From Chalara sp. BL73 (lineage: Eukaryota > Ascomycota > Leotiomycetes > Helotiales): 64,000 bases of DNA. Both the position numbers and the translations under genes were made by a program. The notes under the pieces are model-generated. The model saw only the letters and a list, made by a program, of their open reading frames with translations. It ran no database searches and was not told the DNA's origin. The stretch lies in assembly GCA_918026815.1 (NCBI GenBank), contig CAKJVC010000199.1, positions 43,941 to 107,940 on the forward strand. The letters are read 5' to 3'. Of this stretch, positions 60,393 through 64,000 are shown in pieces (the stretch's first letter is position 1; each line of letters begins with the position of its first letter).

Positions 60393-62520
60393 ATGCATCA
60401 AAGGAGGAAAGCCATGCTTTTGCCTCTCATCACCTGGTTATGCATCGCCGTTGCGTCAACTCTTGGCGCGCCTCAAGGCGCAAACCATTTCGGGGTCGAG
60501 TTGAACTATAATGCAGTGCCAAATATGCATTCGGCTCGCGGTCTGCCTGCGCCAGACAAGAAAGGCGTGTTGCTGATGAATCGCATTGGGCCTTCAACTT
60601 CGGAGCTATATGTGGCAGATTCGGACGGCAGCAATGAGCGCAAGCTGTTGGCAGATTCGCAGTTTGAGTACCATGCTACCTTCTCCCCAGACGGACAATG
60701 GATCATATTCACTAGCGAGCGCAACGGGGACGGAAATTCGGACCTCTATCGTTGTCGCCTCGACGGATCCGGACTAGAACAGATTGCTGCCTCACCGTCA
60801 TTTGAGGATGCTGCGTCACTATCTCCAGATGGTAGCAAGGTTGCTTTTGTGTCTACGGCGAATGGTTACAAGGCCAATATCTGGGTGCTGGATCTTGCCA
60901 CCGGCATTCAGACCAATCTGACCAATACGGACGTGATCGCAGGTGATCCAACTAAGCCTGATGGCTACTTCCGGCCAAGTTGGTCGCCTGATGGACAGTG
61001 GCTAGCCTTCGCATCGGACCGGAATACAGAGTGGCGTGGACATGGCAATGGGACTGGCTGGTGAGCTAATTCTACTCTGAAAATGCTATATTTTTGCTGT
61101 ATAGGAGCCGGGAGTCTGAGAGCCGGGGCCTTCCCGTTGTACTGTTGTTTGAGCTCTCAATATATGGCCTTGAGTCCCTAGCTCCTACGTGTAAAAGCCA
61201 CAAAATCCATTGCTAATTCGTAGAAGGGAACATACTCAGGAGCTTTCAATCTACGTTATACAAGCGGATGGAACGGGGTTTCGACAACTAGCAACCAAGG
61301 CAGGTTACTGTCTCGGCTCGCCCAAATGGTCGCCAGATGGGGGGCGCGTTGTCTTCTATGAGACCACAACCGAGTCGACTTGGGGCGCACATCGGCCAGA
61401 GTCAGTTGCTAGTGTTACTTCGCAGATTGTGTCAGTTGACCTCGTGACTGGATTAGACCGCGTTGAACATACCTCAGGTTCTGGGCTAAAGATGTTTCCG
61501 CAATTCGTGACACAGGATGCAGTCGGTTACCTCATTAAAGGAGGGTCAAATGAAGGACTTAACTATACTTCCTACAACTCCGGACTTGCAGCAGTGAAGG
61601 CTAAAATACGCTCGCCAGCATGGTCACCAGATGGCAGGTCGGTTGTTTATGAGAAGGTTGGCTTCACAGCGCGAGCAATGGAAAAACCATTGTATAGCTG
61701 GGATCCGGACTGGGAATATCGCCATACGGACGTTTTCCCTGTGTTATCGCAGCAAGGTCGACTAGCCATAACTCAAAAGCAGCTAGGCAACTCTTCGATC
61801 GTAACAATGACACCAGACGGGCTAGACTTGAAGTTAGTATTCGATCCTATCACTTCAGGAGGCCTTAATACTACACAGGTAGGCCAGGGCTTGGCCGGTG
61901 CGTTCCAGCCAGCATGGTCGCCAGACGGGGAATGGATTACTTTTGGCTTGGGATCATGGTTCCAGTCCCGCGTGACCGGCAAAGCGAAGGTGATGAGGGC
62001 CAAAGCCGATGGCTCATTCTATGAATCTCTTACCGATGGCACCGTGCATTCAGGTTTCCCCAGCTATTCTTCTGATGGGCGCTACATTGTCTTTCGCGAG
62101 TGGGGCGCACGCTTTGGTCTGCGAATTCTAGACCTCGAGGACAAGAGTGTTCGCGCGCTGACCAATGAGACGGATAACTTGCCTTTCTGGTCACCGGATG
62201 GCGAAAGGATCGTCTTTACCCGCAAGATCACCTCGACCAACTTCGATGTATGCACCATTCGCCCGGATGGCACCGACTTAAAGGTGCTCACTACAAGCGC
62301 TGCAAACGATGCGCATGCGGTGTGGACGGCGGATGGTCGCATCATGTACTCGAGCGGCATGTATGGCTTCCGTGACGAGGCCGCCATCTACGACAACACG
62401 TTCCAGCCGTATGGTCAGATTATCGTGATGAACGCGGATGGGTCCGATAAGCGTATGCTCACAGATAGCATGTGGGAGGACTCGATGCCTCTATATGTTC
62501 CTAACGAATTCCTTGTCTGA
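60393..62520 (+). CDS. secreted TolB-like beta-propeller (PD40 repeats)
   Basis: Exons 60393-61060 and 61227-62520 join through GTGW|EHTQELSIYVI to 653 aa. An N-terminal signal peptide is clear (MLLPLITWLCIAVASTLGAP, using the second ATG at residue 8). The body consists of repeated WSPDG/FSPDG units: FSPDGQWIIFTSE, LSPDGSKVAFVS, WSPDGQWLAFASD, WSPDGGRVVF, WSPDGRSVVYEK, WSPDGEWITF, YSSDGRYIVF, WSPDGERIVFTR and WTADGRIMYSSG. These are PD40-type blades as in TolB, predicting a six- to eight-bladed propeller. TolB-like propellers are mainly bacterial periplasmic proteins; fungal secreted versions exist with unknown ligands. The first exon stop region forces an acceptor at 61226 (AAG), because the nearer TAG acceptor would create a stop. 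The second exon reads with higher GC than its neighbours. Confidence 0.88.
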
Positions 62521-63749
62521 TTTAGGATGTGGTGTGAGTATGGTACGTGTACATAACATATGTTACCGAGCAGAATGTTCAATTATGGTGAGCATTTTCT
62601 CACTGTTTGTGCCATTGGAAGCAGCATCAGCAACAAGAAAAACGTGCTCTAGATTATATTGTTTACTCATAGTGCTAGGTTGTTGTTGAACGCACATATA
62701 TGTTCAAACAAGAAATTTGTCTCTGCCCATGTAAATCAGGCGGTTAGAGCATGGAATAAATGACGACGTTTCTGAAGCCAGTAGCAATTCTCCCCACATC
62801 GCACACATCTCATGAAGAAAATCACCGGGGGATATTAATATAACTGTTTGTCAACCGCTGACAACCTTTCATGAACCAAATAACGTCTGAGGGTTTGTAT
62901 ATGAAAAATGAGGGGTGGAACCCAACCACTTCCGGCTCTGCCAGCAAATTTCCTAGCTTGAAGAAAAACACAAGCAAGAATTGAACTTGGAGAGCTTTAT
63001 TTATACTTGAAGTTCATTGTGGCATTTATCTAAGCGTATGTACTCCTCCAAAGAAAAAGGCTAAAAGGTGTTAAGTCATACACGAATATAGAAAAGCCTC
63101 TCATGTTTTACTCTTAGATCCTCTACTGGAGTTCCAATGGGCGTAGTGAGTTCGGATTTGGTGTAGCCAACGGGACACATGAATGAGGAATAGGCGGAGA
63201 ATGAGCGTGAAATTTAAAAAAAAAACAAAAAACAAAAACGCTATGATGATAGGATCTACCTAAGGGATAATAACTTTACTATTGTACATGGATATCCCAC
63301 ATGTTCGTCCCAAACAAAAGGTTGAAGGTTGCTGGGCAGGCAAGTTACCCCGCCCCCATCCTTCTTGGCAACGTGCTAAATCTGTCCAAGACTATTGGGC
63401 GCGGCAAAGCCTCCAGCAGCCAGGAACCTTAAAATTCATCATTTTCAGAGTAATCCGACCCCAGGTGACGATGCAAGCCGACATCATCACTACGCCAGGA
63501 ACCGCTTCTATCGGTCTGGCACGGTTTGCTAGTTGCCCTCCATGGTATGGTTACGTTGTTCAGACGGAGCCACCGCTCCAATCACAGCTTCTGTGATTAC
63601 CCACGAGCTGAACCGCTGCTACGGAAGCGATAGGCTTGTGCTACAGCAAAAGCCCAGACTCGTATAAAGATGCAGTCAGCCAGCAAGTGCGGCTGGAGGG
63701 ATGGCTACAGTTACTTCCTGGTTGCTACTCTAGTATCTACTTGAACAAA
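62521..63749. other. intergenic, no gene seen
   Basis: About 1.2 kb between the propeller and the phosphatase. An A-rich run is at 63216-63239. The 104-codon frame at 63282-63596 plus has no recognisable content and probably lies in the phosphatase promoter. Confidence 0.5.
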
Positions 63750-64000
63750 ATGGTTCATCCAGTGAGCGTTTTCGCATTCGCTGCGACTGCTTCTGCGGCT
63801 TTCACGCGTAACCTCAACTACTTCTCGCCCTCGCTGCATCACCCTTCGCTTGGTGTGTCAATCAGCAAAGTTGCTAAGAGAACCCACCGGAACTCGCCGT
63901 GGGATCCGGCCAAGCTGAACTTCACCCATGGAGTCGCCTCTGGAGATCCCTACGAGGACAGCGTCATTCTCTGGACACGAGTTGCGCCAACGAGTGATAA
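63750..64000 (+). CDS. PhoD-like alkaline phosphatase, 5' part only
   Basis: The frame opens at 63750 and runs off the window. It starts MVHPVSVFAFAATASAAFTR, a signal peptide, followed after about 50 residues by KLNFTHGVASGDPYEDSVIL and WTRVAP, the characteristic start of the PhoD-type N-terminal domain (GVASGDP...ILWTR). PhoD enzymes are secreted, metal-dependent phosphodiesterases/phosphatases that release phosphate from organic compounds. The catalytic metal-binding part lies beyond the window, so activity cannot be judged. The start is the first ATG after an in-frame stop. Confidence 0.88.
   Translation, partial: MVHPVSVFAFAATASAAFTRNLNYFSPSLHHPSLGVSISKVAKRTHRNSPWDPAKLNFTHGVASGDPYEDSVILWTRVAPTSD

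Overview
The window is nuclear DNA from a filamentous ascomycete (Pezizomycotina). The evidence is many short GT-AG introns (about 45-190 nt) with CTAAC/CTGAC-like branch sequences, pyrimidine-rich leaders before start codons, and a typical fungal gene set: a Zn2Cys6 regulator, a chitin synthase activator with a CaaX end, a Dbf2 kinase, Cbp4, NAC-beta and an Hsp12-type protein. A Leotiomycete is a guess from overall protein character. Coordinates given for genes are CDS spans; exon positions in each entry come from reading frames and splice-site phases worked out by hand, so they are predictions.

Layout. Positions 1 to about 11.6 kb hold no gene I can support; the right end of this stretch (about 9.4-11.6 kb) looks like the promoter and leader of a short Zn2Cys6 factor (11.64-12.9 kb). 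An F-box protein follows at 14.7-16.7 kb, then an AT-rich gap, a small Hsp12-type gene (19.2-19.6 kb), a Dbf2/Sid2 kinase (20.2-22.4 kb) and a convergent type I membrane protein with a Cys-rich ectodomain (22.7-24.6 kb, minus). A weaker F-box gene lies at 25.5-26.6 kb. Cbp4 (27.5-27.95 kb, minus) is divergent from a Skt5/Chs4-type Sel1-repeat protein (29.35-32.66 kb), which converges on a signal peptide peptidase (33.1-34.66 kb, minus). A small cyclophilin is at 35.2-35.8 kb. The region 35.8-39.8 kb is gene-poor. A small orphan gene (39.8-40.3 kb) is followed by a membrane protein with three tandem six-cysteine repeats (40.9-42.7 kb, minus), two 2EXR/F-box-like proteins (43.7-45.0 and 46.2-47.4 kb, both minus), NAC-beta (48.1-48.9 kb), a five-exon orphan gene (50.5-51.4 kb) and a frameshifted pseudogene (52.2-52.85 kb). 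The tRNA adenosine deaminase Tad1 (53.0-54.4 kb, minus) is divergent from an NT-C2 protein (54.8-56.1 kb). An AAA ATPase (56.8-59.1 kb), a secreted TolB-like propeller (60.4-62.5 kb) and the start of a PhoD-like phosphatase (63.75 kb to the end) complete the window.

The genes do not form one pathway. Themes are cell surface and septation (Skt5, Dbf2, two Cys-rich type I membrane proteins), protein biogenesis and quality control (NAC-beta, signal peptide peptidase, cyclophilin, three F-box-like groups) and mitochondrial complex III assembly (Cbp4). The most striking observation is the AAA ATPase: its first exon encodes an N-terminus identical to residues 1-11 of the histone H3 tail, followed directly by an acidic segment. 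This looks like a histone-tail mimic and I know of no description of it.
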